Numbered from the stretch's first letter, positions 33,846 to 44,589 are shown. The stretch is 64,000 bases of DNA from Paralithodes platypus (GCA_032716605.1 CM064502.1:51577270-51641269); one strand, 5' to 3'. Made by a program: numbers and translations. Notes: generated by a model not told the origin, from the letters alone.

Positions 33846-33881
33846 ACCTGCCGCCGGCCTTTCTCCACCAACCCGACTTAA

Positions 33882-34200
33882 CCCCTTCTATACCGGTGAT
33901 GTCCTTTTAAACATTATGCTATAGCTTCTATTAGACGATTTTATTCAGTTTCAAAAGAGCCTCCAACAATTAGCAGGCTTCGAACTATCTCACGACTTAA
34001 CCCTTCCTACTACCACATACCCTTCATAAACTTAACCCTTCCTACTACCACATACCCTTCATAAACTTAACCCTTCTTACTACCACATACCCTTCATAAA
34101 CTTAACCCTTCTTACTACCACGTACCCTTCATGAACTGCACACATACGTCTAAACTATAGAAAGCATATAATTAATAAGACGTCGCCGGTACAGAAGGGG
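33882..34200. mobile_element. MITE-2 copy with internal 35-bp tandem
   Basis: TTAA at 33878-33881, left CCCCTTCTATACCGGTGATG, right CGTCGCCGGTACAGAAGGGG, then TTAA at 34201-34204. It is longer than other copies (about 207 bp) because a 35-bp segment beginning CTTAACCCTTCCTACTACC is present four times at 33996, 34031, 34066 and 34101. That segment is single-copy in MITE-2 at 56311-56517. Confidence 0.88.
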
Positions 34201-34204
34201 TTAA

Positions 34205-34527
34205 GGGGAGATGGGCTGCTTTTTCTGGCCTCTTTCTCCCTCCTGTTTATTCTCATTGGTTTTTAGATTTTAAGACGTTTGACTCATTAGTTCGGCGATG
34301 TTATGACTTTACACCCCATTGCTTTGTCAATATTAAAACCTTTCGTGTTATTTAGGTGGGTTTTTTTCCCTGGCGAGCGAAAGCGAGCCTGCAATTTTTC
34401 TACCGAAAAATGTACAAACTAATCTTGAAGGGGGTTCTAGGGGGTGTTGTTTACACCTTGATGGAGGTCTAGGGACGAAACTATAAAAAAGATAAAACAA
34501 TATGCAAACAAATACGCCCATCTCTCC
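34205..34527 (+). mobile_element. MITE-1 class 1, shares TTAA with the upstream MITE-2
   Basis: Begins GGGGAGATGGGCTGC immediately after the TTAA that also ends the MITE-2 on its left, and ends GCCCATCTCTCC followed by TCAA (34528-34531). Core GGCGAGCGAAAGCGAGCC. The palindromic CGGCC box of other class 1 copies is missing here. Confidence 0.83.
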
Positions 34528-34531
34528 TCAA

Positions 34532-34860
34532 GGGGAGATTTACACTTGAGGGATTTTTGTTCTTGACTCCTTTCTCCCTCATGTTTAGCCCCATTGCTTT
34601 TCTAATTTTAAGACGTTCGCCCCACTATTTTGACGATTGTAAGAACCTTCGACCCATTTCTGTCAATTTTAAGACCTTTCGTGCCATTTAGGTGTCGATT
34701 TTATCCTGGCGAGCGATAGCGAGCCTGTAATTTAAGAGGAACCGGCTTTCAGCCGGGAAATTTTTCTACCGAAAAATTTACACATTTATCTTGAAAGGGG
34801 CTCAAGGGGGTGTAATCTTAAGCTTGATGGATATCTAGAGACCAAACTAAAATCCTCCCC
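34532..34860 (+). mobile_element. MITE-1 class 1, flanked by TCAA on both sides
   Basis: Starts GGGGAGATTTACACTTGAGG right after the TCAA that ends the previous MITE-1, and ends AAATCCTCCCC then TCAA (34861-34864). Core, CCGGCTTTCAGCCGGG and the AAGAC subrepeats are all present. Nearly identical to the copy at 39983-40311. Confidence 0.85.
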
Positions 34861-34992
34861 TCAATGGCCAATAGTATTTTCTCTGTCTAACACTAACCGT
34901 TTATATTCACCAATACCACTGACTATCTGTGTAGTAATTGTATTTCCCTACACTGATAATGTCATCACTGTTAGTAATATTATCACTTATAT

Positions 34993-35255
34993 TCAGAGCT
35001 CTTTCAGTGTATACCACCTTCTCTACGTAGAGAGAGTAGGTAGCACCCGTCTTGCACCTTCTTCTATTCAACAGCTGAGTTCTGGAACTCTCTCCCTAAA
35101 TCCATCTGCCCCTCATCCTATGACTTAAATTCAAACTCCGTGAGTCCAGGCATTTCGGCTCGAACGTTCCTTGATTTTGGCCCAGTCACTCTTTCAACTC
35201 TGGGGGAGGCACTCGATACAGGCAGTTCTGCCTTTTGTCTCCCTCACTCCCATAG

Positions 35256-35286
<31 letters not shown>
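34993..35286 (+). mobile_element. LINE C copy 2, 3' end with A-tail
   Basis: Begins near CAGAGCTCTTTCAGTGTATA, includes GAGTTCTGGAACTCTCTCCC (the conserved WNSLP-like protein end) and the 3' UTR ending TTTTGTCTCCCTCACTCCC. Then about 31 A residues (35256-35286) and a TA run (35287-35318). An internal deletion removes about 50 bp relative to copy 1. Confidence 0.83.
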
Positions 35287-35318
<32 letters not shown>

Positions 35319-35319
<1 letters not shown>

Positions 35320-35772
35320 TTGCTTAGGTTATCAAACCACGTTATAGAACAACATAATTATCTCGAGGTGAGGTTGGGAATACTCGTGTGGCTCCAGCAA
35401 TGTGATAGTCCATTTAGCTTCTGAGTGTTGGATGTAAGTGGAAGGAAATGGGGGTGACCGAGCCGACTAAAAGCACTATATTTGAGGCAAGGATACGCAT
35501 ATTCACAGAAGCCTGATTAGCGTCTTTAAAAAAATACCGACATGAAAGAGGAAGGAGTAGTGTGTGACATGAGAGCCTGAAGACATATGAGTTGCATTAT
35601 TGCATGAATATGAATGAAAGCAAAGTGAGGGTGAGGTAGGGGGCAAATATTAAAGGCATGTCGCCCACAACTCATTTCGCCCTCATTCAAAGTAAATTTG
35701 ACATAACCAGTCTAACTTATAGTATTAACCTATACTTTCCTCACTTCATATAACCCAACATCATCTAACCTA
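35319..35772. other. No recognisable gene
   Basis: Short frames only; nothing I can name. Confidence 0.5.
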
Positions 35773-36945
35773 TTTTTTTACTATGTGTGTGAGGGAGGCA
35801 AAAGGCAGAACTGCCTGTAGCAAGTGCTTCCCTCAGAGTTGAAAGAGTGGCAGGGCCAAAATCAAGGGACGTTCGAGCCAAAATGCCTGGACACACGGAG
35901 TTTGAAACAATTTAAGTCATAAGAAGAGGGAAATACTGATTCTGGGAGAGAGTTCCAGAGATCAGCTGTCGAATAGAAGAAAGTCTGAAGCAACGTTTCA
36001 CTCTTGGGTTGGAAAGTTGAACAGAGTAGGGGTGGGATTGTGTTGCAAGACGGGTACTGCGTGCCCTATGTAGAGGAGGTGGTATACACTGGAAGAGCTC
36101 TGAGGAACATTGATTATTTTAGTAGCGATAGAATAGCGAGAGAGATGCAACATTGCGACGGACAGAGGGAGATTGCAGAGATTTGTTGAGTGGACGGGAG
36201 TTAATGATACGAAAGGCCTTCCTTTCTACTTTGTCTAGGAGTGCGGTGTGAGAGGATCCTCCCCACACATGTGAACAATACTCAATACAAGGACGCATCG
36301 TGCCCCTGTACAGAACAAGAAGCTGTGCAGGGGTAAAGAACCCCTTGAGGTGGTTGAGCACACCCAGCTTCTGGGAGGCTGCCTTAGCAAGACTGGTAAT
36401 ATGGTCCTTCCAAGTGAGAGCAGAAGAAAAAGAGACACCATGAATATTGAGAGAAGATGAAGGATTAATTGTTGTATTGTTGAAGTATAAGGAAAAGTCC
36501 TTGGAGTTCCGGACGGGTAGTAAAATGGAGAATTTGTGTTTTGGAAGCATTAAAGGCAACAAGGTTTTCTCTGCCCCAATTGGAAATAGTAATTAGATCA
36601 GCTGATAAGTGTTGTATGGCTTCGTTACGTTTGTTTTTGAGGGATTGCTGGCTGGGGCGTTCTGGAAATATAATTGAGTAGTGTAAGGTAGAGTCGTCTG
36701 CGTATCAATGGATGGGACTGGAGGTACAGTTGAGATGATCTTTATGAAAATTAGAAAGAGAATGGGAGATAGGACAGAACCCTGAAGAACACCGGAGTTG
36801 ATAGGATGAGGAAGTGAGCGATGGCCGTCCACAACCGCAGCTATTGAACGGCCTGAAAGGAAATTAGAGACAAAGGCACAGATGGAGGGATAGAAACCGA
36901 AGGAGGGTAGCTTAGATTTTTTTTTTTTTTGCCAGACTCTACCGA
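35773..36945 (-). mobile_element. LINE C copy 3, RT to 3' end
   Basis: The T-run at 35773-35779 is the 3' tail. Reading right to left, the protein runs from GRVWQ (about 36940), FLSGRSIAAVVDG, NSGVLQGSVLSPILFLIF (expected GVPQGS; P is L), a YADD box at about 36695-36706 in a shifted frame, then SSALTWKDHITSLAKAASQKLGV, MRPCIEYCSHVWGGSSH and RRNVASLSLFYRY. It is a Jockey-like LINE truncated within the RT palm. Several frameshifts make it non-functional. This is the longest copy of C here and defines the family. Confidence 0.83.
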
Positions 36946-37345
36946 ATGTATGTATGTATGTACTGTATATAGTCAGGCACATACGCCATTGCTGGGGATG
37001 GCCGACACGAGACAGAGCCCGAGCAGAAACAACATTTAAAGTTCCTATTCGCAGGTTCTAGGACCACTTTCGCGTTCTCTCACCCGTTTCTCCGTCTCGT
37101 CGAGTAGGAGAATTATACAAGGGGAGGAGGATTCCTAGCCTCCTGACCCCATCACCTACCCTTGCCTATGCTAATTTAAGCTAACTCTATTACTAGCCTA
37201 ATTAGATATATCAATTATGTACTATAATGTTATTCTGACCTACTTTACCAAAGGTATTCTAATTTAGTCTATACTTTACCTTAATATAATTCTAACCTAA
37301 TCTTAGCCTGAGTCTAACTTCATCTAACCACACCTCCTCTAACCT
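36946..37345. other. Spacer with CTAACC-like degenerate runs
   Basis: No gene. The right half (37140-37345) is full of CTAACCT-, CCTAAT- and TCTAACC-like words. Confidence 0.5.
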
Positions 37346-37350
37346 AACCT

Positions 37351-37715
37351 TAATTGGGTGCACTTATTTGCTTGTATATATTTTATCTTTCTATATTTTT
37401 ATTTCCTCCCTAGACTTCCATCAAACTTAAAAATAACCCCTAGACCCCCTATCAAGATGAATTTGTACATTTTTCGATAGAAAAATTTCCCGACCAAAGG
37501 CCGGTTCCTCTTATAATTACAGGCTCGCTCTTGCTCGCCAGGAAGAAATCGACACCTGAATGGCACGAAAGGTTTTGATATCGATAAAGAGATGGGACGA
37601 AAGGTCTTAAAATCGCCAACTAATGGGCCGAACGTCTTAAAATCTAAAACGCAATGGGGCTACACATGAGGGAAAAAGGGGTCAAGATAAAAGTCCCTCA
37701 AGTGAAAATCTCTCC
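37351..37715 (-). mobile_element. MITE-1 class 1
   Basis: The right end AAAATCTCTCC is followed by TTAA (37716-37719). Core as CTCGCTCTTGCTCGCCAGG; CCCTAGACTTCCATCAAAC and ACCCCTAGACCCCCTATCAA on the left. The left terminal repeat is degraded. Confidence 0.78.
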
Positions 37716-37852
37716 TTAACCTTACCTAATTTAGTTTATTCTAACCTTAAAAACATGAAAACGAAATATCTAGCGGACGAGAAGCTTTTCAAAATTGATA
37801 ATGCAGTGTTGAAGAAGGTGATGGCTGACTTACGCCTAATAATATAATAATA

Positions 37853-37856
<4 letters not shown>

Positions 37857-37908
<52 letters not shown>
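37857..37908. repeat. GA microsatellite
   Basis: About 25 AG/GA dinucleotide repeats, followed by a CT-rich run at about 37937-37960. Confidence 0.97.
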
Positions 37909-37910
<2 letters not shown>

Positions 37911-38124
37911 ATAATGATTAGACATTCTAGCAAATCTCTCTCTCTCCCTCTCTCTCTAACATTCGCTACGCCTATTCCCAAAAAATTCAATGGAGTTTTA
38001 ATAAGTCAAACCCACACCACTTCCAGTATTTACCCAAGTCACTCGTCGAAGGCATTATACAGTCATTATACTTAGTCAGATCAAATTCCTAAGTCATCTT
38101 TCCCACACCAGTGATTCCCGTTAA

Positions 38125-38620
38125 GGGGGTTGTGCTTGTGTTTTTTGTTTGGTCGATGTATATATTTTATTAATGTATTTTTTAGTTTCTTCGCTAGGCC
38201 TCCATCAAACTTAAGGGGGGTGACCTGCTTTTTGTTCTCTCCTTTTCTGTCTTTCTCTGGCTTGTATCCATTCGGCCCTATTCAGCCTACTGTTTTAAGA
38301 CGTTTATCCCCATCCAGGTGTTAATTGTTTACTGGTGAGCGGTAGCGAGCCAGCATATTTTAAACATGTTTTTGACAGCAGGCTAAATGTGTACATTTTT
38401 CGGTAGAAACATTTCTGCGGCGAAGCCGGATGTCTTCATATAATGCTGGCTCGCTATCGCTCGCCAGGAAGAAATCGACACCTAGATGGTGATAAACGTC
38501 TTAAAATAGTTGGCTGAATGGGGCCGAATGGATACAAGCCAGAGAAAGAGAGAAAAGGAGAAAACATAAAAAAGCAGGTTACCCCCCTTAAAAAAATATA
38601 CCCCCTAGGAAAACAAGTAC
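38125..38620 (-). mobile_element. MITE-1 class 1 split by a class 2 MITE-1
   Basis: TTAA at 38121-38124 then GGGGGTTGTGCTTGTG and TTTCTTCGCTAGGCCTCCAT to 38210. After the inner element the same family resumes as ATATACCCCCTAGGAAAAC and then decays. It is interrupted at a TTAA inside the element (38211-38214). Confidence 0.75.
38215..38587. mobile_element. MITE-1 class 2 foldback, 373 bp, with long inverted arms
   Basis: Flanked by TTAA on both sides (38211-38214 and 38588-38591). The two arms of about 150 bp are inverted copies: GGGGGGTGACCTGCTTTTT, GGCTTGTATCCATTCGGCC, TTTTAAGACGTTTATCCCC, CATCCAGGTGT and the core TGAGCGGTAGCGAGCCAGCA on the left, matched by the reverse order on the right. 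A short centre contains GTACATTTTTCGGTAGAAA. No coding capacity. It inserted into another MITE-1. Confidence 0.92.
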
Positions 38621-38624
38621 AATG

Positions 38625-39215
38625 CTTGATGTACGGTTGGCCTAATAAGTCGTGTCTCCGCTGTCATTACGTTTTGCTCGCTGTGTGCTGTATTAATGTC
38701 TTTCAGATGTTGAATACGGTGTGTAAAGATAGGAACATGTTCGTATATCTCACTCGAAACGATGAATTACAGCTTAGTGCTGATAACAATGATTGATTGA
38801 AAAGTACTTGGTGACGCGACATCACTTATTTGGCCGACTGTACAGTACATGAAAGTAAACAACAGGCCGCCTTTAGTATAAATAAGTTGAGAAATTCTCC
38901 CTGTATATAACTGCTTGTGTTTACCCAGTGGCGTCCGTAAAACAGATTATGTGAGTGAGTCTAGTGCGAGGGGTGAGGAGAGAGTAGACCTGAGAGCCGT
39001 GGGAACATGGTATAAGGTGTACTGTAAGGGCTGTGTTGGTTGGGAATGGAGGGGGCTATCTATAGTATCCACTTTTATTACAATTTATATTAAAACATTT
39101 TCAGCGGTTATCAGAAAATAACGTAATTACACAACTAATTGCACACACAATTCAAATAGCTGTCATGCTATCAATAATTCCAAAATACTAAATATATACA
39201 CCTGGTACTGTATAT
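38625..39215. other. No supported gene
   Basis: 38770-38850 is similar to 33600-33710 (shared ACATCACTTATT and GATTGTAC-like stretches), so an old unnamed repeat is present. Confidence 0.45.

Positions 39216-39265
<50 letters not shown>
39216..39265. repeat. AT microsatellite
   Basis: About 24 AT dinucleotides directly before LINE C copy 4. Confidence 0.97.
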
Positions 39266-39267
<2 letters not shown>

Positions 39268-39269
<2 letters not shown>

Positions 39270-39862
39270 CATTAACCCTTCATCTTCTCTTAATATTCAT
39301 GGCGTCTCTTTTTTTTCTGATCTCTCTTTGAAAGATTATATTACCACTCTTGCTAAAACAGCTTCCCAGAAGCTGGGTGTGCTCAACCGCCTCCAGGGGT
39401 TCTTTACCCCTGCGATGCTTCTTGCTCTGAACAGAGCCACACTGCGTCCATTTATTGAGTATTGTTCAAACGTGTGGGGAGGATCCTCTCACACCGCACT
39501 CCTAGGCAAAGTAGAATTAACTTCTCATTAACTCACGTCCACTCACCAATTATCTGCAGTCTCTCTCTCTCTATCTCTGCCGCAATGTTGCATCTGTCTC
39601 ACTCCCCTACCGCTATTACAATAATCAGTGTTCCTCAGAGCTCTCTCAGTGTATACCACCCCCTCTGCGTAGAACACATAGCACCCGTCTTGCAACACAA
39701 GCCCACCCCTACTCGGTGCAACTCTCCAACCCAAGAGTGAAACGTTATTTTCAATGTTTCTTCTATTCAACAACTGAGCTCTGGAACTCTCTACCAGAAT
39801 CAGTCTTTCCCTCTTCCTATGACTTAAATTGCTTCAAACTCCATGTGTCCAGGCATTTGAGG
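39268..39862 (+). mobile_element. LINE C copy 4, internal fragment
   Basis: Encodes KDYITTLAKTASQKLGVLNRL, FIEYCSNVWGGSSHTALLGKV, then shifted frames to the WNSLP-like end and into the beginning of the 3' UTR, where similarity stops at CCAGGCATTTGAG. Truncated at both ends, with no tail. Confidence 0.8.
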
Positions 39863-39982
39863 TTTTGATAATGGAATTGATATGGCAGTGACTAAGATGA
39901 GAGAAAGGTAATTGGACAGGCTGATTCATTTGAGATGAACAGGCCGGGTTTTAAAGTTCACCACAGTCAGCCATACCATTAA

Positions 39983-40311
39983 GGGGAGATCTCCACTTGG
40001 GGGATTTTTTTCTTGACTCCTTTCTCCCTCATGTTTAGCCCATTGCTTTTCTAATTTTAAGACGTTCGCCCCATTATTTTGACAATTTTAAGAACTTTCG
40101 ACCCATTTCTGTCAATTTTAAGACCTTTCGTGCCATTTAGGTGTCGATTTTATCCTGGCGAGCGATAGCGAGCCTGTAATTTAAGAGGAACCGGCTTTCA
40201 GCCGGGACATTTTTCTACCGAAAAATTTACAAATTTCTCTTGAAAGGGGCTCAAGGAGGTGTAATCTTAAGCGTGGTGGATATCTAGAGACCAAACTAAA
40301 AACCTCCCCTT
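39983..40311 (+). mobile_element. MITE-1 class 1, 329 bp, exact TTAA flanks
   Basis: TTAA (39979-39982), GGGGAGATCTCC at the left, AAAACCTCCCC at the right, TTAA (40312-40315). Contains AAGAC subrepeats, the core GGCGAGCGATAGCGAGCC, CCGGCTTTCAGCCGGG and TTTTTCTACCGAAAAA. A clean reference copy of class 1. Confidence 0.9.
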
Positions 40312-40317
40312 AATGTG

Positions 40318-40349
40318 ACCGACCGACCGACCGACCGACCGACCGACCA
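40318..40349. repeat. GACC tetranucleotide microsatellite
   Basis: About eight GACC units adjoining the MITE-1 right flank. Confidence 0.95.
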
Positions 40350-40720
40350 ACAGCTCCCATCCCCTGCAATCACTACCTTCTGTTTCTCAGGATCCGGGGG
40401 GACAGATGCCCTAATCAGCCGTGCCCACTTCATCATCTTCCACCAGTTTTTTACAATATTTACACATGTTATTTTTCCCTGGCCTGGCGTCACAGACTCC
40501 TTTGTCAAATTCTTCGAAGAGGTTCATGATGGGTTCTGATGGCCCTGTGGAGTTGGGTCCTTGCGCTAGTATTTTGTTTTTGTTTTTTCCTATGTGAGTG
40601 CATGATCCCGAGCGCTCACCTGTGTCTCATAAATGTCCGTTGCACACCATGGTACAGTGCACAATGGCTACTGCATATTTTCCAAATTAGCACATGACAA
40701 TTTACCATACAGGTGTTGAG
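40350..40720. other. No recognisable gene
   Basis: Short frames only; nothing I can name. Confidence 0.45.
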
Positions 40721-40722
40721 GC

Positions 40723-40939
40723 TATACCCTGTTTCTTTTCATATGTCGGTAAATTGCAAAGTTCCCATCAAGATTCCTCTGTTATTTTGAAGATTGTGTA
40801 GTGAAATGTGGTGCTAATTATATAAACTTGGTCTTAAGATGAGGCACAGACATAACGGTTTCATATTTTTTCATTAAGTATCGAGAAATTACCTGCCAAG
40901 GGATTCAATTTACCGTCAGTTGAAATGAAACCGAGTATG
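40723..40939. mobile_element. MITE-3 copy 2
   Basis: Left TATACCCTGTTTCTTTTCAT and right (reverse complement) CATACTCGGTTTCATTTCAA continue inward with TGTCGGTAAATTG and CTGACGGTAAATTG. The interior includes AAGTATCGAGAAATTACCTG, an inverted match to copy 1. Confidence 0.72.
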
Positions 40940-41213
40940 GTGTTGCCAATTTAGCTACTTCCCCGCTAGATCTAGAGGTATTTACTTCGATCTTGAGGCA
41001 AATGTTTACATCTAGCGACATGAATTCTAGCGATATTTTTTAGATTTGAGCCATTTTAGAGAGATAGTGTAGAGATAGTGTAGATATAGTGTAGATAGAG
41101 ATAGTGTAGAGATAGTGTAGAGATTGTGCTGTTATTCTAGATATCTTCAGCTTTTATTTACCATATAACGGCTTTGATTTGATAACTCTGGCTGAGACAC
41201 AATACAGCTACAG

Positions 41214-41365
41214 TCAGGTGTTGGTGGTGTAATGGTTTAGATGCTTATGTTCTAGGTGTGGTGTCCCGAGTTCGAATCCTGGGAGGATCATATGCTTTCA
41301 TTCGTTTATTCAAGTGCATTGGGGTTTGTACTTGATGATTAATGTTAAGAACGGGGTGTTACTTA
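41214..41365 (+). mobile_element. tRNA-derived SINE, copy 1
   Basis: The head resembles a tRNA: TGGTGTAATGGTTTAGATGC (A-box region) and GAGTTCGAATCCTGGGAGGA (B-box region), spaced as in a pol III promoter. A unique body follows (CATATGCTTTCATTCG, TTCAAGTGCATTGGGGTTTG, AACGGGGTGTTACTTAATT). The body also occurs in copy 2 at 44455-44589, so this is a SINE family rather than an isolated tRNA gene. Confidence 0.8.
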
Positions 41366-41414
41366 ATTTAATACAACTAAATCACTTACCTTACTGAAGT
41401 TAACGTAAAGAACT

Positions 41415-41631
41415 TATAGGTAGCGCCAACGAACTTGACAATAATCTTGATCCTGGACCTCTCTTTAACTCAAATGGGCCTATAGCAAACTCGCTGTAAA
41501 TATACACAGCTATTCTCTGGTGGACTCTTCCCAAATGATAAAAAAACGTCAGCCCGATTGCTTTCATTCCTTTCGAGTTATAAGAAGTTAAGGGGTCAAG
41601 ATTATTGTCAAGTTCGCTGGCGCTACCTATA
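41415..41631. mobile_element. MITE-4 copy 1, 217 bp
   Basis: Both ends read (inward) TATAGGTAGCGCCAACGAAC or a near match, then TTGACAATAATCTTGA; the inverted repeat is about 38 bp. TA at each end fits a mariner-like target. The second copy is at 47706-47920. Confidence 0.88.
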
Positions 41632-41660
41632 CCAACCTACCGTAAAGAAGTTGGGGTTAA

Positions 41661-42020
41661 GGGGGTAGTGCTTGGTTTTTGGTCCATATATTAATTTATT
41701 AAGTGATTTTTTAGTTTCCTCGCTAGACCTCCATCAAGCATAGAAAAACACCCCCTAGACCCCCTTTCAAGAAAATTTTGTACATTTTTCGGTGGAAAAA
41801 TGTACCGGCCAAAGGCCGGTTCCTTCTCAAATTATAGGCTCGCTATTGCTCGCCAGGAAAAAATCTACACCTAAAGGGCACGAAAGGTCTTAATATTGAA
41901 AACAAAATAGGCGAAAGGTCTAAAAATTGTCAAACTAACGGAACGAACGTCTTAAAAACTCAAAACTAATATGCTAAACATGAGGGAGAAGGGAGTCCAT
42001 AAAAAGCGAATACTACCCCC
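41661..42020 (-). mobile_element. MITE-1 class 1, 360 bp, exact TTAA flanks
   Basis: TTAA (41657-41660), GGGGGTAGTGC at left, TACTACCCCC at right, TTAA (42021-42024). Contains ACCCCCTAGACCCCCTTTCA, CCGGCCAAAGGCCGG, the core CGCTATTGCTCGCCAGG and three AAGACNTT subrepeats in inverse orientation. Confidence 0.9.
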
Positions 42021-42024
42021 TTAA

Positions 42025-43133
42025 CTGTGGGAAGGTGAGCGTGACAAGGAACCATTTAGGGTCGCCTGGCTGCATGGTGGCTTCCCTGGCATGCAGTAGA
42101 GTGTGAACAGAGACTTGGTTAACCTGCTGCACCTCTCTGCTAAAAAAAACACATTCCTATCTACTATATTTGGTTATTTTTAGGTGGATATATGTTTTTT
42201 CTTATTTAAATATTCAACCGTGCATAAACGAGATTTAGCATATTGTTTGTTCTGCTGCACCTGTTTCACAAATGTATTGCCTGTTAAAAAAAATTAAACT
42301 TTTTAATACAGACCAGGAACGGGAATAACAGGGATTCTTTCTTACTATTTGTTGATATTATTCTTGTTTGACAATTCAGTGTAAACAGTGGCTTCGATAC
42401 CTGCTGCACCTCTCTAAAAAATGCCTTATCTCTCTCATATAGTCACCCTTATTTACATAGAACTGACAAAGAAATTAGCAAGGACGTTATTTCATAGTTT
42501 TGGTATTTGTCTGTTCCATAAGTCCAATGTATAAGCAGCCTTAATTAGTTGCAGCACCTCTCTTATATATGCATCGCTTGCTGAACATAAATATGGTTGT
42601 TGTTGTTGCTGTTCCCCAAGCTGCCTGACCGAACACCCCCAAGGCCCCGAGCAAGGCCAAGGCCACAACCGAGCGCCCCCACAGAACCCCCCCTGCCGAC
42701 CACAATAAAGCCTGGGTGACTGAAGCCACTCCATGGCGGGGAGCTGAGGAGGGTGAGGAAACGTCCGGGAAACAAAAGCCCCACCCAGCGCCCTGTGTCC
42801 CTCAGCAATTATGAAGAGAAAGTTGAGGGGCAAAGGAAAAATGTGACGCTTTGGCTTCCAATCTTGGTAGATTGGGAGGTCAATCCACGGAAGAGACGCA
42901 GTCACTTGAGATCTAGAAAATATATAAGTAAAAGGAAGAGTCAGATTAAGCTATGGGTATGGCAGAGATCGCTCAGTTCTCACTCTGATAGACCAGCCCA
43001 TCACCACATGACTAGAACCCAATCCTCTCAGCAACAGCTAGGAAAGGCCCTAGAAAGCCGCCTTTGGCGGGGGGATAGCTCCCCTATTTCAGCCCTTTTC
43101 GGGGTTGGGCACCCGCCCACATATGTATGGTTA
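42025..43133. other. Unassigned; GC-rich patch at 42600-43060
   Basis: 42600-43060 is distinctly GC-rich and contains AATAAA near 42707 and overlapping open frames on both strands. No domain is recognisable. It may be an unknown repeat or fragments of a host gene. Confidence 0.35.
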
Positions 43134-43137
43134 TTAG

Positions 43138-43500
43138 GGGAGCCCACCTCGCTTTTTTTTTTCTCTTTCTCTCTCCTTCTCTTTGGCTTGTATCCATTCG
43201 GCCCCATTCAGCCAACTGTTTCAAGACGCTTACCCCCATCCAGGTGTCAATATTTTCCTGGCGAGCTGTAGCGAGCAAGCATATATGTATTTTTGTTTTG
43301 ACAGCAAGCTAAATTTGTAAATTTTTCGATAGAACAATGTCTCCGGTGAAGCCGGTTTTCCCCATACATTGCTGGCTCGCTTTCGCTCGCTAGGAAGATA
43401 CCGACACCTGGATAGGGATAAAAGTCTTAAAAACGTTGGTTGAATGGGGCCGAATGGATACAAACCAGGGAAAGCGAGAAAAGGAGAGAAAGATAATGGA
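43138..43500. mobile_element. MITE-1 class 2, foldback
   Basis: Left TTAG then GGGAGCCCACCTCGC, GGCTTGTATCCATTCGGCCC, CCATCCAGGTGTCAA and GGCGAGCTGTAGCGAGC. The right arm is inverted (GGCTCGCTTTCGCTCGC, GACACCTGGATAGGGATAAA, GGCCGAATGGATACAA) and ends in degraded sequence without TTAA. The centre has TCCGGTGAAGCCGG. Confidence 0.82.
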
Positions 43501-44062
43501 TCACGACAGAATAAGACAAAAGTATTTCTCTTATAAATATATATTTTTCTTTTTTCATTAGCCGATAATGAAAAGGGACCACGTTTCCTGGTGTAATTAT
43601 CTCTGAAATTTTTTGCATATAATATCATTTATTAGGAAATGTAAGGAAAGCAAAACGAAGGTATACTCTTGCGTTTTAATTAAAGTTAATATGTATGTAT
43701 ATATAATTATATATATATATATGCAATGACATATTATTTCTTGATCAAACCAGTGTAAGATGAGACTTATTTATCTGCTAAACCACACTAATTAATGAAT
43801 CTTATTTGTTTTAGAAAATAAAAAAGATATTGTCTTACTAAAAATTTGGATTATTATTTGTTCTTTATCTAGTGTGAAAGAGACTATAGCTATCTGCTCC
43901 ATATCTCTGTCTGATATATTTGTTTCATGTTACATATAATAACACTTTATAATAAAAACAAACTAACAAATAAAAGAAGTTACCATATACAGTATGTGTG
44001 TGTAAGTATGTGTACGTGTGCCTTACCATTTTTTTTTTTGGGGGGGTAAAACTTTTATGTGT

Positions 44063-44380
44063 TATATGAAGCATATAGTAATGTACAGTATATGAAGCAT
44101 ATAGTAATGTACAGTATATGAAGCATATAGTAATGTACAGTATATGAAGCATATAGTAATGTACAGTATATGAAGCATATAGTTGTACAGTATATGAAGC
44201 ATATAGTAATGTACAGTATATGAAGCATATAGTAATGTACAGTATATGAAGCATATTGTAATGTACAGTATATGAAGCATATAGTAATGTACAGTATATG
44301 AAGCATATAGTAATGTACAGTATATGAAGCATATAGTAATGTACAGTATATGAAGCATATAGTAATGTACAGTATATGAA
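44063..44380. repeat. 26-bp tandem repeat, about 12 units
   Basis: The unit is TATGAAGCATATAGTAATG plus TACAGTA; one unit has lost a few bases (near 44180) and one has a T variant. The unit has no stop on the minus strand in any frame, so three overlapping artificial frames arise. Confidence 0.95.
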
Positions 44381-44454
44381 CACGCACATTGTTCATAACT
44401 TATAATGTATGCAAGGTTGTTGTTGTTGTACATATCATTCTGGGATATACTGTA

Positions 44455-44589
44455 CAATTAAATAACACCCCGTTCTTAACATTAATCATCAACTTCAAAC
44501 CCCAATGCACTTGAATAAACTAATGAAAGCATATGGTCCTCCTGGGATTAGAACTCGGGACACCACACCCAGAACATAAGCACCTAAAC
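44455..44589 (-). mobile_element. tRNA-derived SINE copy 2, 3' part
   Basis: Reverse complement of SINE copy 1: AATAACACCCCGTTCTTAAC, CAAACCCCAATGCACTTGAA, GTCCTCCTGGGATTAGAACT and CATAAGCACCTAAAC. The remaining tRNA-like head (TAAACCATTACACCACC) is at 45610-45635, after the hAT-like insertion. Confidence 0.85.

Noticed and set aside
36004..36189. Small plus-strand gene
   Set aside because: Antisense to LINE C copy 3.
37736..37990. Leu/Ser-rich minus-strand protein
   Set aside because: Created by the GA microsatellite.
41214..41300. Functional tRNA gene
   Set aside because: The A- and B-box are present, but the cloverleaf could not be completed and the downstream body is shared with a second copy, so it is a SINE head.
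44055..44457. Three overlapping minus-strand frames
   Set aside because: All three are readings of the same 26-bp tandem repeat.
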